From: Nitrososphaerales archaeon TH1177
GTDB lineage: Archaea > Thermoproteota > Nitrososphaeria > Nitrososphaerales > Nitrososphaeraceae
Assembly (NCBI GenBank): GCA_014523515.1
Contig: JAATVJ010000419.1
Location: forward strand, 1-7,588
DNA length: 7,588 nucleotides
Reading direction: 5' to 3'
In this document: positions 1-6,060 of the stretch, in pieces
Numbering within the stretch: the first letter of the stretch is position 1
How the letters are laid out: every line of letters starts with the position of its first letter
Program-made: the position numbers and the translations under genes
The notes under the pieces: generated by a model
Databases searched by the model: none
Told to the model about the DNA's origin: nothing
The model's input: only the letters and a program-made list of their open reading frames with translations

Positions 1-141
1 CGTCAGAATTTATCGTACTGGAAGAAGTATGGCACAGAGCCAAGAATGAAGGTCGTGTTGTACAGTATTATTGATCAGTTACAGATTTCAGAAATAAAAT
101 ATCTCAATATTTCTGAACAAAAAGATTTCATCTCAATATGA
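1..141 (+). CDS. possible C-terminal end of an unknown gene (cut by left edge)
   Basis: Frame 1 is open from the window edge for 46 codons to a TGA at 139-141. It contains YWKKYGTEPRMKVVLYSIID and ends KDFISI. The first 60 bases are clearly less AT-rich than what follows, as expected for coding DNA in this background. I recognise no family. A competing reading exists: frame 3 is open from base 3 to a TGA at 72-74 and reads SEFIVLEEVWHRAKNEGRVV before its stop, which also looks protein-like and ends where the GC-richer stretch ends. The longer frame is statistically favoured, but either could be the true end, or the piece could itself be a remnant. Confidence 0.35.
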   Translation, partial: RQNLSYWKKYGTEPRMKVVLYSIIDQLQISEIKYLNISEQKDFISI

Positions 142-166
142 TAAACTACTTGTTGGAAGGTGTCAG

Positions 167-268
167 CTAACATTTGCTAAGTGGTATAACAGTAAATATT
201 CCAGCAAATAATACAAAGACTAAAAATATTACATTAATTTTTGTTATTGTTGATTTTACTATCTTCAC
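167..268 (-). pseudogene. relic of a secreted-protein gene: signal peptide only
   Basis: On the minus strand a GTG at 266-268 opens 33 codons ending in TAG (167-169). The product has a lysine-dotted N-terminus followed by a long hydrophobic core (KSTITKINVIFLVFVLFAG, then IFTVIPLSKC). This is the shape of a Nitrososphaerota signal peptide, and from memory the KSTITKIN...FLxFVL style is common in secreted proteins of soil members. The frame stops just where the cleavage site (usually ...AQAQ) should appear, and no continuation is visible in the other frames. A TATA-like TTTAAATATA (reverse strand, about 290-299) lies about 27 bases before the GTG, so the old promoter may survive. I read it as a truncated gene start; a genuine one-helix membrane microprotein is the alternative. 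Confidence 0.42.
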
Positions 269-462
269 TATTTAGTAAATTTAATTATAATATATTTAAA
301 ATATGAATGATTATAAAAGATTTTTTGAGGATAAAGTTATGATAGATGATTTTTTAGAAATAAATTTAGTAATACAATATCATATATACTTTAGATAATG
401 AAAAACATGTCTTAAAAAAAGTAATTTTTCTGAAATTATTTATTATTGCAAAAAAAGGACCA

Positions 463-470
463 TTTAAATT
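463..470 (+). promoter_or_regulatory. TATA-like box before the fusion gene
   Basis: TTTAAATT, centred about 26 bases before base 493, would place the transcript start about 20 bases before the ATG at 514. No Shine-Dalgarno-like GGTG/GGAG lies at useful distance. A second candidate, TTTAAAAG at 571-578, is centred 24 bases before the in-frame ATG at 598 and would give a leaderless message beginning at that codon, so which box is used decides the start. Confidence 0.35.
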
Positions 471-513
471 AACGAAAGTTAAAGTTAAATAATGGGATAT
501 AGTTGATAATCAA

Positions 514-3099
514 ATGTCTCCTACTTTTCCATCATATTTAGAAAAACAGTATGTATCTAATATTAAAAAATTTAAAAGAATAATTGTTAAAGCTTTTATG
601 ACAAAAATATTATTTTGTATTTTTGCCTTAACTATTTTTTCTATACCTTTGTTGTTGTCACCAATGCCAAAAAATATTGAAGCACAAAAAGCAGAATCAG
701 AAATAGAAGAAGAAATATGTATATCATATAATAAATCAGAAAAATTAATTTCTATAACTTGTAAATATGCTGATTTTGCTGATGTTAGTAGACAAATTAC
801 CGATCCTAGCATTTTGAAACCTGACACAACAATAACAACTAATACTAATACTTCTGAAAATAGTAATAATGAAAAAGTTTGGTTACTTAATGCAGGTTTA
901 AAAGTAGAAGAAAATGCACTATTGGGTATTAATTCAAAAGATGTAACATGGCTAAAGATGATCCCATCTAAAAATTCACCAAATGCAATTGAAGTAGATG
1001 GAACTCTCAAAGTGGATTCTGTAAAAATAACATCTTGGAATCCAAAAACAAATGATTATGTTAGATTTCCAGAAAATGCAAAAGAAGATCAAACATTGTA
1101 TACAATTATACCAAGACCATATATAAAAATTGAGGAAGAAGCAACAGGACCTACTGAAATTACCAATTCTGAACTTGCATACTTGGGATATAGTTGTAGT
1201 GGCTGTGGTGGGGTTACTTTCAATGGTGGAGAAAATAGTATACTAAAAAATAATGATATCCATCATATTTACAAAGGTTTCTATTCTAAAGGTATGGGAT
1301 ATATGTTAATTGAAGGAAACCACGTATATGGCAATGAAAAATATGGAATTGACCCTCATAGTGGAACTCATGATATGATAATTAGAAATAATACTGTATA
1401 TAATAATTATAATGCAGGATTAATATGCTCTGCTGATTGTTACAATATTCTTATAGAAGGAAATAAGGTACTTAATAATGGTCATGGTGATTATAAAAGA
1501 GGAATAGCAATAAGTAAAAATACATATAATTCTACAATAAGAGAAAATACAGTATATAATCACGATGTATGTGTCCATATTGGAAGAGATTCTCATGATA
1601 ATAGAGTATATGATAATAAACTTACCAATTGTCGAGATGGAATAGCTGTAACAATAAATTCATTTAATAATGAAATATACAATAACAAAATTGAAAATGT
1701 TAGCAATGGATTAGTTGCAATTTTAAATTCTAATGATAACAAATTTTATTCTAATACTATTAGTGGAATTCAGAATGAGGAAATTGTAATTGAAGAAGAT
1801 TCGAAAGGAAATATATTTGATAACAATATAGTTCAAGATCTCAATTTTAATCTTTATGATGAAGCCATTGCACAAGAAGAAGAAGAAGAACAAAAACCAA
1901 TTATCAAAGACCCAGATCTACAAGCAGAACTATTAGTAGAGGGACTATCCTGGCCTACAAGTATGACATTTATTGATAATAACAATATTTTGGTTTTAGA
2001 AAAGGATGAAGGAACTGTACGACTTGTTTCAAATGGTAGTTTGCAAGAAGAACCAGTACTGGAAGTAGATGTAAATACTAAAGCTGAACGTGGACTTTTG
2101 GGAATTGCTATAATGAATAAGGATGCTATATTTCTATATTATACAGAATCCTCCAAAGATGATGATGAAGTAAAGAATAGAATTTACAAATATCAATGGA
2201 ATGATGAAGAAAGACGTCTTGTTAATCCTACTTTGATTTTAGAGTTACCTGCAACTCCTGGTCCAGATCATGTTGGTGGGAAAATGACAATTGGACCTGA
2301 TAATTATCTTTATGCAGTAATAGGAGATGTTAAACATGAAGGCAAACTTCAGAATGTTGCAAATGGACCCGATCCTGATGATACTGGAGTCATATTAAGA
2401 GTAAATCCAGGGGATGGTTCTCCAGCTCCTGATAATCCTTTTATAAATAATGATGACGACAATAATCTATTATCATTATTAAATAAGTATTATGCTTATG
2501 GAATACGTAATAGTTTTGGAATAACATTTGATCCTATAACTGACACATTATGGCAGACAGAAAATGGACCAACTGAATATGATGAGGTAAATGTAGTTAA
2601 ACCTGGTTTTAATAGTGGGTGGCAGAAAGTTATGGGACCTATATCCAAAACCGGTATTACAGAAGATGAATTAGTTAACTTTCCAAATTCAAAATATGCT
2701 GATCCTGTATTCAGCTGGTTTCCATCTCTTGGAATTACTGATATTGAATTTCTAAATTCATCCAAACTTGGAGATAATTATGCTAACAATATTTTTGTTG
2801 GAGATATCGGCGACCTAACTGAAGGAAATCTCTATTATTTTGAAGTCAATGAGGATAGAACAGGAATAAAATTTGATAATAGTAGTAGTAGTAGCAATAG
2901 CAGTGGTAGTAGCAATCAAGCCGGACTAACTGACCTAGTGGCTGATAATGAAGAAGAAATGTCTGCAACAACCCTTGGAACAGATTTTGGTGGAATAACA
3001 GATATTGAAACTGGTCCAGATGGATTTTTATATATACTGACATTAGATAGAGAATCAGATGGTGAAGGCAAAATCTATAGAATTGTATTATCTCAATAA
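514..3099 (+). CDS. secreted fusion: AlgG-like beta-helix epimerase domain + PQQ-type sugar dehydrogenase domain
   Basis: 861 residues if ATG 514 is used. ATG 598 (Met29) is an attractive alternative: it leaves a normal signal peptide (hydrophobic 32-48, likely cleavage after Ala57 in NIEA|Q). Residues about 110-225 form a WLLNAGLKVEENA-type lead-in. Residues about 225-445 are right-handed beta-helix coils (repeated N..I..N.V) with YGIDPH at 277-282, the active-site motif of mannuronan C5-epimerases (AlgG/AlgE). An acidic linker (Gln454, five Glu, Gln460) joins a glucose/sorbosone dehydrogenase propeller (about 470-861): ERGLLGIA, PDHVGG with His586 at the general-base position, GVILRVNPGDGSPAPDNPF, YGIRNSFG (Arg665), TENGPTEYDEVN and GPDGFLY. 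A Ser-rich insert lies at 789-801. Inference: exported enzyme acting on extracellular polysaccharide or its sugars. The fold calls are firm; substrate, PQQ use and epimerase activity are unproven, and the Arg expected 26 residues after the DPH His appears to be Ala307. It is monocistronic and converges on the 3536-4138 gene. Confidence 0.9.
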   Translation: MSPTFPSYLEKQYVSNIKKFKRIIVKAFMTKILFCIFALTIFSIPLLLSPMPKNIEAQKAESEIEEEICISYNKSEKLISITCKYADFADVSRQITDPSILKPDTTITTNTNTSENSNNEKVWLLNAGLKVEENALLGINSKDVTWLKMIPSKNSPNAIEVDGTLKVDSVKITSWNPKTNDYVRFPENAKEDQTLYTIIPRPYIKIEEEATGPTEITNSELAYLGYSCSGCGGVTFNGGENSILKNNDIHHIYKGFYSKGMGYMLIEGNHVYGNEKYGIDPHSGTHDMIIRNNTVYNNYNAGLICSADCYNILIEGNKVLNNGHGDYKRGIAISKNTYNSTIRENTVYNHDVCVHIGRDSHDNRVYDNKLTNCRDGIAVTINSFNNEIYNNKIENVSNGLVAILNSNDNKFYSNTISGIQNEEIVIEEDSKGNIFDNNIVQDLNFNLYDEAIAQEEEEEQKPIIKDPDLQAELLVEGLSWPTSMTFIDNNNILVLEKDEGTVRLVSNGSLQEEPVLEVDVNTKAERGLLGIAIMNKDAIFLYYTESSKDDDEVKNRIYKYQWNDEERRLVNPTLILELPATPGPDHVGGKMTIGPDNYLYAVIGDVKHEGKLQNVANGPDPDDTGVILRVNPGDGSPAPDNPFINNDDDNNLLSLLNKYYAYGIRNSFGITFDPITDTLWQTENGPTEYDEVNVVKPGFNSGWQKVMGPISKTGITEDELVNFPNSKYADPVFSWFPSLGITDIEFLNSSKLGDNYANNIFVGDIGDLTEGNLYYFEVNEDRTGIKFDNSSSSSNSSGSSNQAGLTDLVADNEEEMSATTLGTDFGGITDIETGPDGFLYILTLDRESDGEGKIYRIVLSQ

Positions 3100-3109
3100 T
3101 ATTTTCAAT

Positions 3110-3131
3110 ATTTGGTTTTTCTCTTTTTACA
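3110..3131 (+). terminator. T-rich archaeal-type terminator
   Basis: Just after the TAA at 3097-3099 the plus strand reads a T-rich tract (TTTGGTTTTTCTCTTTTTAC). Archaeal RNA polymerase stops on such oligo-T runs without needing a hairpin. No strong stem precedes it. Confidence 0.45.
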
Positions 3132-3513
3132 TTATTGATAAAATTGTCTACAACAGTAGATATAAAAGACTATTTGTTTCATGAGGTATATGAGTAATTT
3201 GTAGTTTTTCAATTGTAATATAGAGATAATTGAAGATAAATTTGATTTATGCTTTTATATTGTTAAGGTAATCTAAAAAAATATAAAATGTTATCTTCTT
3301 TATTGCTATAACACTAGATTCTTATTTTTGCACCACTATCTGTATTACTTGCGACAGGCCCGTACTTTTCTCTGGTTATCTAACTTAGCTGTTAAAATAG
3401 ATGATTAATTGATAACGTGGAGCATTCTCTACTTGTATTACTAAATTCATTTTTAAAAAATATTTAATGATAATTTTTATTCTGATGTGAATAAATAAAT
3501 GAAATAATAAATC
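3132..3513. other. non-coding stretch between convergent genes
   Basis: No convincing gene. Most is AT-rich filler. A short less AT-rich patch at about 3332-3395 breaks the pattern; on the minus strand 3314-3379 reads ITREKYGPVASNTDSGAK before a stop, which could be the tail of a decayed gene, but it has no start codon and is only 21 codons long. Confidence 0.5.
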
Positions 3514-3535
3514 AATAAAAACAAAGAAAAAAAAT
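3514..3535 (-). terminator. oligo-T terminator of the small secreted protein gene
   Basis: Read on the minus strand, the bases right after the TAA (3536-3538) are long T runs (TTTTTTTTC, TTTG, TTTTTATTG). This is a typical archaeal stop signal placed directly at the gene end. Confidence 0.45.
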
Positions 3536-4138
3536 TTATGTATCTTCTATATCTGTATATTCTTCTTCTGCATTAGTGTTTGGTTCCGCATTATTAAATT
3601 GTTGCATCATATCTGTATAATCTTCTTCTATTTCTGTATAATCTTCTTCTTCTTCATTAGTATTTGGTTTCATAGTATCAAATTGTTGCATCACTTGAGG
3701 ATCTGCCACCGCAGCTTTGAATATTTGGTTCTCTGCTTTTAATATATTAACTTGAATTCTAGTAAGAGTATCCAATGCTTTATCAATATCTGAATCAGCT
3801 ATGGCATTGATAGCTTTATGTAAAACACTTAGAAATTTAGTAGGCGAAGGTTCTATTAGTAATAATTGTGATTCAACATCTCTAACACCTGTTAGTGCTT
3901 CTTCGAGATTTCCATCAACTATTGCTAACTTTGCTTGCATCAAAGTATCCTTTAATTCAAAGATATCTACTTTCATTAATGCCTGAGCGGTGACATTCAT
4001 GGTTTGATTTTCTTGTTGTTGTGGTAGTGCTGTTTGGTTAGCTGAATTAGTCTGAGCTTGTACGTTTTCTAGCAATGACGGAATAGACAAGAGAGCAAGT
4101 GGAATTACCACATATACAATAATATTTTGATATTTCAT
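3536..4138 (-). CDS. small secreted helical protein with duplicated acidic tail (hypothetical)
   Basis: 200 residues. Residues 1-28 are a signal peptide (hydrophobic core IIVYVVIPLALLSIP, likely cleavage after Ala28 in NVQA|Q), much like that of the upstream fusion protein (SIPLLL...NIEA|Q). A Gln/Asn-rich segment follows with three possible N-glycosylation sites (NQT, NQT, NVT), then about 50-148 is predicted to be amphipathic helices with two related stretches (LKDTLMQAKLAIVDGNLEEAL and HKAINAIADSDIDKALDTL). Residues 150-177 and 178-200 are two copies of a MQQF....PNTN.EEE.YT.IE unit, giving a strongly acidic C-terminus. I do not recognise a named family. The shape suggests a cell-surface protein whose tail may bind cations or a positively charged partner; that is inference. 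The ATG at 4136-4138 fits the signal peptide and a TATA box 26 bases upstream. Confidence 0.82.
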   Translation of the reverse strand: MKYQNIIVYVVIPLALLSIPSLLENVQAQTNSANQTALPQQQENQTMNVTAQALMKVDIFELKDTLMQAKLAIVDGNLEEALTGVRDVESQLLLIEPSPTKFLSVLHKAINAIADSDIDKALDTLTRIQVNILKAENQIFKAAVADPQVMQQFDTMKPNTNEEEEDYTEIEEDYTDMMQQFNNAEPNTNAEEEYTDIEDT

Positions 4139-4160
4139 TTGAATAATATAGTAGGAGATT

Positions 4161-4168
4161 ATTTATAT
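4161..4168 (-). promoter_or_regulatory. TATA box of the small secreted protein gene
   Basis: On the minus strand ATATAAAT is centred about 26 bases before the ATG at 4136-4138. That is the archaeal TATA-to-start distance, so the mRNA is predicted to begin at or within a few bases of the start codon (leaderless). No Shine-Dalgarno sequence is visible between them, in keeping with this. Confidence 0.55.
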
Positions 4169-4236
4169 GACTTATTAATAAAATCTCACATAGAATAACA
4201 AAATCGAATTTTCTGAAAGACTTTTATAATACTGTT

Positions 4237-4818
4237 TTAAATTATATATTTATTACTACAATTGGATATAACAAACAATGTGCAACATTTTTCTGAAGAT
4301 GTAATTCTAAATAATAAGTAAAATAAAAACAATGAATCTATATTTTGTAGAGGTCTACATGGTTGAATATGTTTCCAAAGCAGATAATCCCATGCACCTA
4401 ACCTAATTCCAGATGATGCCATTGTATACACAATTCCTTTGATTCTTCGGTAAGGATATTGACAAAGTTGCTGGATCTCTTCTATTGTAGGTGCTCTATC
4501 ATCAGCATGTATTCAAATTTTTGGTAACCCTCTAGTAATCTTCTTCCATGGAATAGCAATATCAGACATTTCACAAAATAATTTTATTGCTTTTATGAAA
4601 TTTCGTAAAGTTGCACCTGAAATCTGTTCTTTTTCTACTCTTTCTTTTTGATATTGTAAGAATCTAACTATGCAATTAAACGCCCACATAGGATCTTTCA
4701 TTCCCTTATCTGCAAAATAATTACATCTTTCTTCTATTGTAAGATTAGATTTTAAATTATTATAATTAAAGAAAATTCTCAATCTTCTAAGATAATAATA
4801 ATAATAATCTCTTGTCAC
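4237..4818 (-). pseudogene. tyrosine recombinase (archaeal integrase), main broken piece
   Basis: Larger part of an integrase gene whose first 24 codons lie at 6041-6112. From 4818 it reads VTRDYYYYYLRRLRIFFNY, then FLQYQKERVEKEQISGATLR and AIPWKKITRGLPKI (codons 25-125): the SAM-like core-binding domain of the thaumarchaeal integrase family as I remember it. A TGA at 4513-4515 (codon 126) interrupts the same frame, which continues ADDRAPTIEEIQQL and YTMASSGIRLGAWDYLLWKH. SSGIR holds the first catalytic Arg (codon 163). Family-like sequence ends near codon 177 (about 4360); what follows to the TAA at 4237 is unrelated. The HxxR box and nucleophilic Tyr are missing, so the protein cannot recombine DNA. 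Lesions: TnpB element insertion, one nonsense codon, loss of the C-terminal half. The five-Tyr run is an ATA microsatellite next to the insertion point. Confidence 0.85.
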
Positions 4819-4824
4819 AAGACC

Positions 4825-4871
4825 GTTGACAAGGAAGCCCTCTCTCTTTAGAGGAGGGAGGAATTGTCAAC
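4825..4871 (+). repeat. left-end hairpin of the IS605-type element
   Basis: Outer 8-bp inverted arms GTTGACAA (4825-4832) and TTGTCAAC (4864-4871) enclose an inner stem: CCCTC, bulged T4843, CTC, loop TTTA (4847-4850), GAG, GAGGG (to 4858). Subterminal bulged hairpins are what TnpA of IS200/IS605 elements binds as single strands. The inner stem has the same plan as the right-end hairpin at 6012-6032. Confidence 0.75.
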
Positions 4872-4881
4872 TTAAAAACAC

Positions 4882-4890
4882 TTAAATTTT
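4882..4890 (+). promoter_or_regulatory. possible TATA box of tnpB
   Basis: TTAAATTTT lies between the left-end hairpin and tnpB, about 35 bases before the ATG, predicting a very short leader. It is weak because the surrounding DNA is AT-rich throughout. Confidence 0.25.
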
Positions 4891-4920
4891 ATTGAGTGTA
4901 TTTATCAATACTGTATAAGA

Positions 4921-6039
4921 ATGGTCTTGCAATCTCTAATGATAAAACTTGAATCTACCGAAGAGGATAAGGTCAAATTATTAGAGACAATACAAGAATA
5001 TAATAAAGCGTGTAACTTTGTTGCTGATAGAGCATTTACATTAAAACTTTCAAATAAATTTAAACTACAAAAAGAAGTATACAGAGAAATAAGAGAAAGA
5101 TTCAATTTAACTGCACAATTTGCTATCAGAATTATCAGTAAAGTAGTGGAAGCATATAAAAAAGATAAAACTATTAAACCAACATTTAAAATATTAGGAA
5201 GTATTCAATATGACCAAAGAAATTCAAGAGTATGTATAGATGAAGTCTCTCTAATGACATTAAAAGGAAGATTAAAACTTAAGGCCAGAGTAGGAGATTA
5301 TCAGAGAGTTAGGTTTGATAGGGTAAAAGGACAGTGCGACTTAATCTATAGAAATAATACTTTCTATTTAATTGTAGTGGTGGATGCACCAGAGAAATCG
5401 GAATATGATGCTACTGGTATTTTGGGAATTGATTTAGGTATTGAAAATATAGCAACTGATAGTGACAGGCAAATATTTGAATCTAAAAAAGTTGAGGAAA
5501 AAAGGCAAAAATATCTTAGATTGAGGTCAACATTACAGAGAACAGGAACTAAATCAGCAAAAAGAAAATTAAAAAGATTATCAGGAAAGGAAAGGCGATT
5601 TAAAAAAGATACAAACCATGTAATATCTAAATCCATTATCTCAAAGGCTAAAGGCACAATTAGAGCGATAGCTATTGAAGACCTGAAAGGTATTCGTTCT
5701 AAAGTAACTGTTATCAGCAGAGGTAGCCAGAGAGATAAATATTCAAAATGGGCGTTTGGAGAACTAAGAAACTTTCTGACATACAAGTCAAAAATAGAGG
5801 GGGTACCGTTGATAGTGGTTAATCCAAAGAACACGTCAACACAATGCCCTGAATGTCAATATACAGACAAACAAAACAGAAAGGCAAGAAATGAGTTTCA
5901 ATGTATTGGATGTGGATATAATGAAATGTCAGATTATGTAGCAGCAAGAAATATTGTTATTAGGGCTGCTGTCAATCAGCCTGTTGTAGCACCTGTTCTG
6001 GTAGTTACAAGCCATGATGCTTTAGCACATGGTAGTTGA
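4921..6039 (+). CDS. tnpB: TnpB RNA-guided DNA endonuclease (IS605 family)
   Basis: 372 residues, normal for TnpB. The N-terminal half (1-160) is the helical/wedge region with HTH-like FNLTAQFAIRIISKVVEAY and the beta segment NNTFYLIVVVDAPE. RuvC-I is GIDLGIENIATD with Asp171, RuvC-II AIEDLKGIR with Glu253, and RuvC-III MSDYVAARN with Asp338. The zinc finger is CPEC (309, 312) and CIGC (328, 331), preceded by NPKNTSTQ. All catalytic and zinc residues are intact, so the nuclease is predicted active. TnpB uses an omega-RNA made from the 3' end of its own element to cut DNA matching the flank beside a target-adjacent motif, which helps the element persist at its site. The last codons (SHDALAHGS) are the right-end hairpin itself and the TGA stop sits one base from the element boundary. 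ATG 4921 was chosen as first in frame; Met7 is possible. Confidence 0.95.
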   Translation: MVLQSLMIKLESTEEDKVKLLETIQEYNKACNFVADRAFTLKLSNKFKLQKEVYREIRERFNLTAQFAIRIISKVVEAYKKDKTIKPTFKILGSIQYDQRNSRVCIDEVSLMTLKGRLKLKARVGDYQRVRFDRVKGQCDLIYRNNTFYLIVVVDAPEKSEYDATGILGIDLGIENIATDSDRQIFESKKVEEKRQKYLRLRSTLQRTGTKSAKRKLKRLSGKERRFKKDTNHVISKSIISKAKGTIRAIAIEDLKGIRSKVTVISRGSQRDKYSKWAFGELRNFLTYKSKIEGVPLIVVNPKNTSTQCPECQYTDKQNRKARNEFQCIGCGYNEMSDYVAARNIVIRAAVNQPVVAPVLVVTSHDALAHGS

Positions 6040-6060
6040 CTTGTGATCTAACTGCATATA
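5900..6060 (+). ncRNA. predicted omega-RNA (TnpB guide) scaffold and guide
   Basis: By analogy with studied TnpB elements, the guide RNA spans the tnpB 3' end and right end and continues into flanking DNA. Its last scaffold part would be the 6012-6032 hairpin and TAGTTGAC (to 6040), and the guide would begin at 6041 with TTGTGATCTAACTGCA. The 5' limit given is a guess; no promoter or processing site can be placed from sequence alone. Confidence 0.45.
6012..6032 (+). repeat. right-end hairpin of the IS605-type element
   Basis: CCATG, bulged A6017, TGC, loop TTTA (6021-6024), GCA, CATGG: 5 bp, one 5'-side bulge, 3 bp, TTTA loop, the same layout as the left-end inner stem with different stem bases. 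It lies inside the tnpB coding sequence and is followed by TAGTTGAC, where the element ends. Confidence 0.78.

Larger units (their letters stand above)
142..513. other. AT-rich intergenic stretch
   Basis: Apart from the minus-strand signal-peptide relic (167-268) and the upstream region of the fusion gene, I see no gene here. A 31-codon plus-strand frame at 303-398 is made of AT-rich codons only and is not convincing. A run of A (415-421 and 450-456) precedes the TATA-like box of the next gene. Confidence 0.6.
4819..6040 (+). mobile_element. IS200/IS605-family element, tnpB-only (IS1341-like), about 1.22 kb
   Basis: The boundaries come from the interrupted integrase frame: minus-strand ...TCACAA (ending at 6041) joins GTGACAAG (starting at 4818) to give V-R-S-Q-V-T-R-D with no base lost or duplicated. 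A C present at both 4818 and 6040 makes the cut uncertain by one base. No target-site duplication and hairpins rather than inverted repeats at the ends are hallmarks of IS200/IS605 elements. The only gene is tnpB; no tnpA HUH transposase is present, so movement would need a TnpA supplied elsewhere. The base just left of the element ends ...TTGTCAC, the expected place for a target-adjacent motif. Confidence 0.88.

Noticed and set aside
303..398. 31-codon plus-strand frame starting MNDYKRFFED
   Set aside because: Short, made of AT-only codons in AT-rich DNA, with no recognisable family.
510..1010. 166-codon open frame on the minus strand
   Set aside because: It is antisense to the fusion gene, whose signal peptide and domain motifs are clear; the AT-rich codons make antisense frames open by chance.
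2496..3043. two minus-strand open frames opposite the dehydrogenase domain
   Set aside because: Both are shadows; one is mostly Tyr/Cys from the Ser-repeat insert read backwards.
5364..5834. 156-codon open frame on the minus strand
   Set aside because: It is antisense to tnpB, whose RuvC motifs are intact; no recognisable motif in the antisense reading.
4819..6040. target-site duplication around the TnpB element
   Set aside because: Only a single ambiguous C is shared; rejoining the integrase frame shows no duplicated bases, as expected for IS200/IS605.
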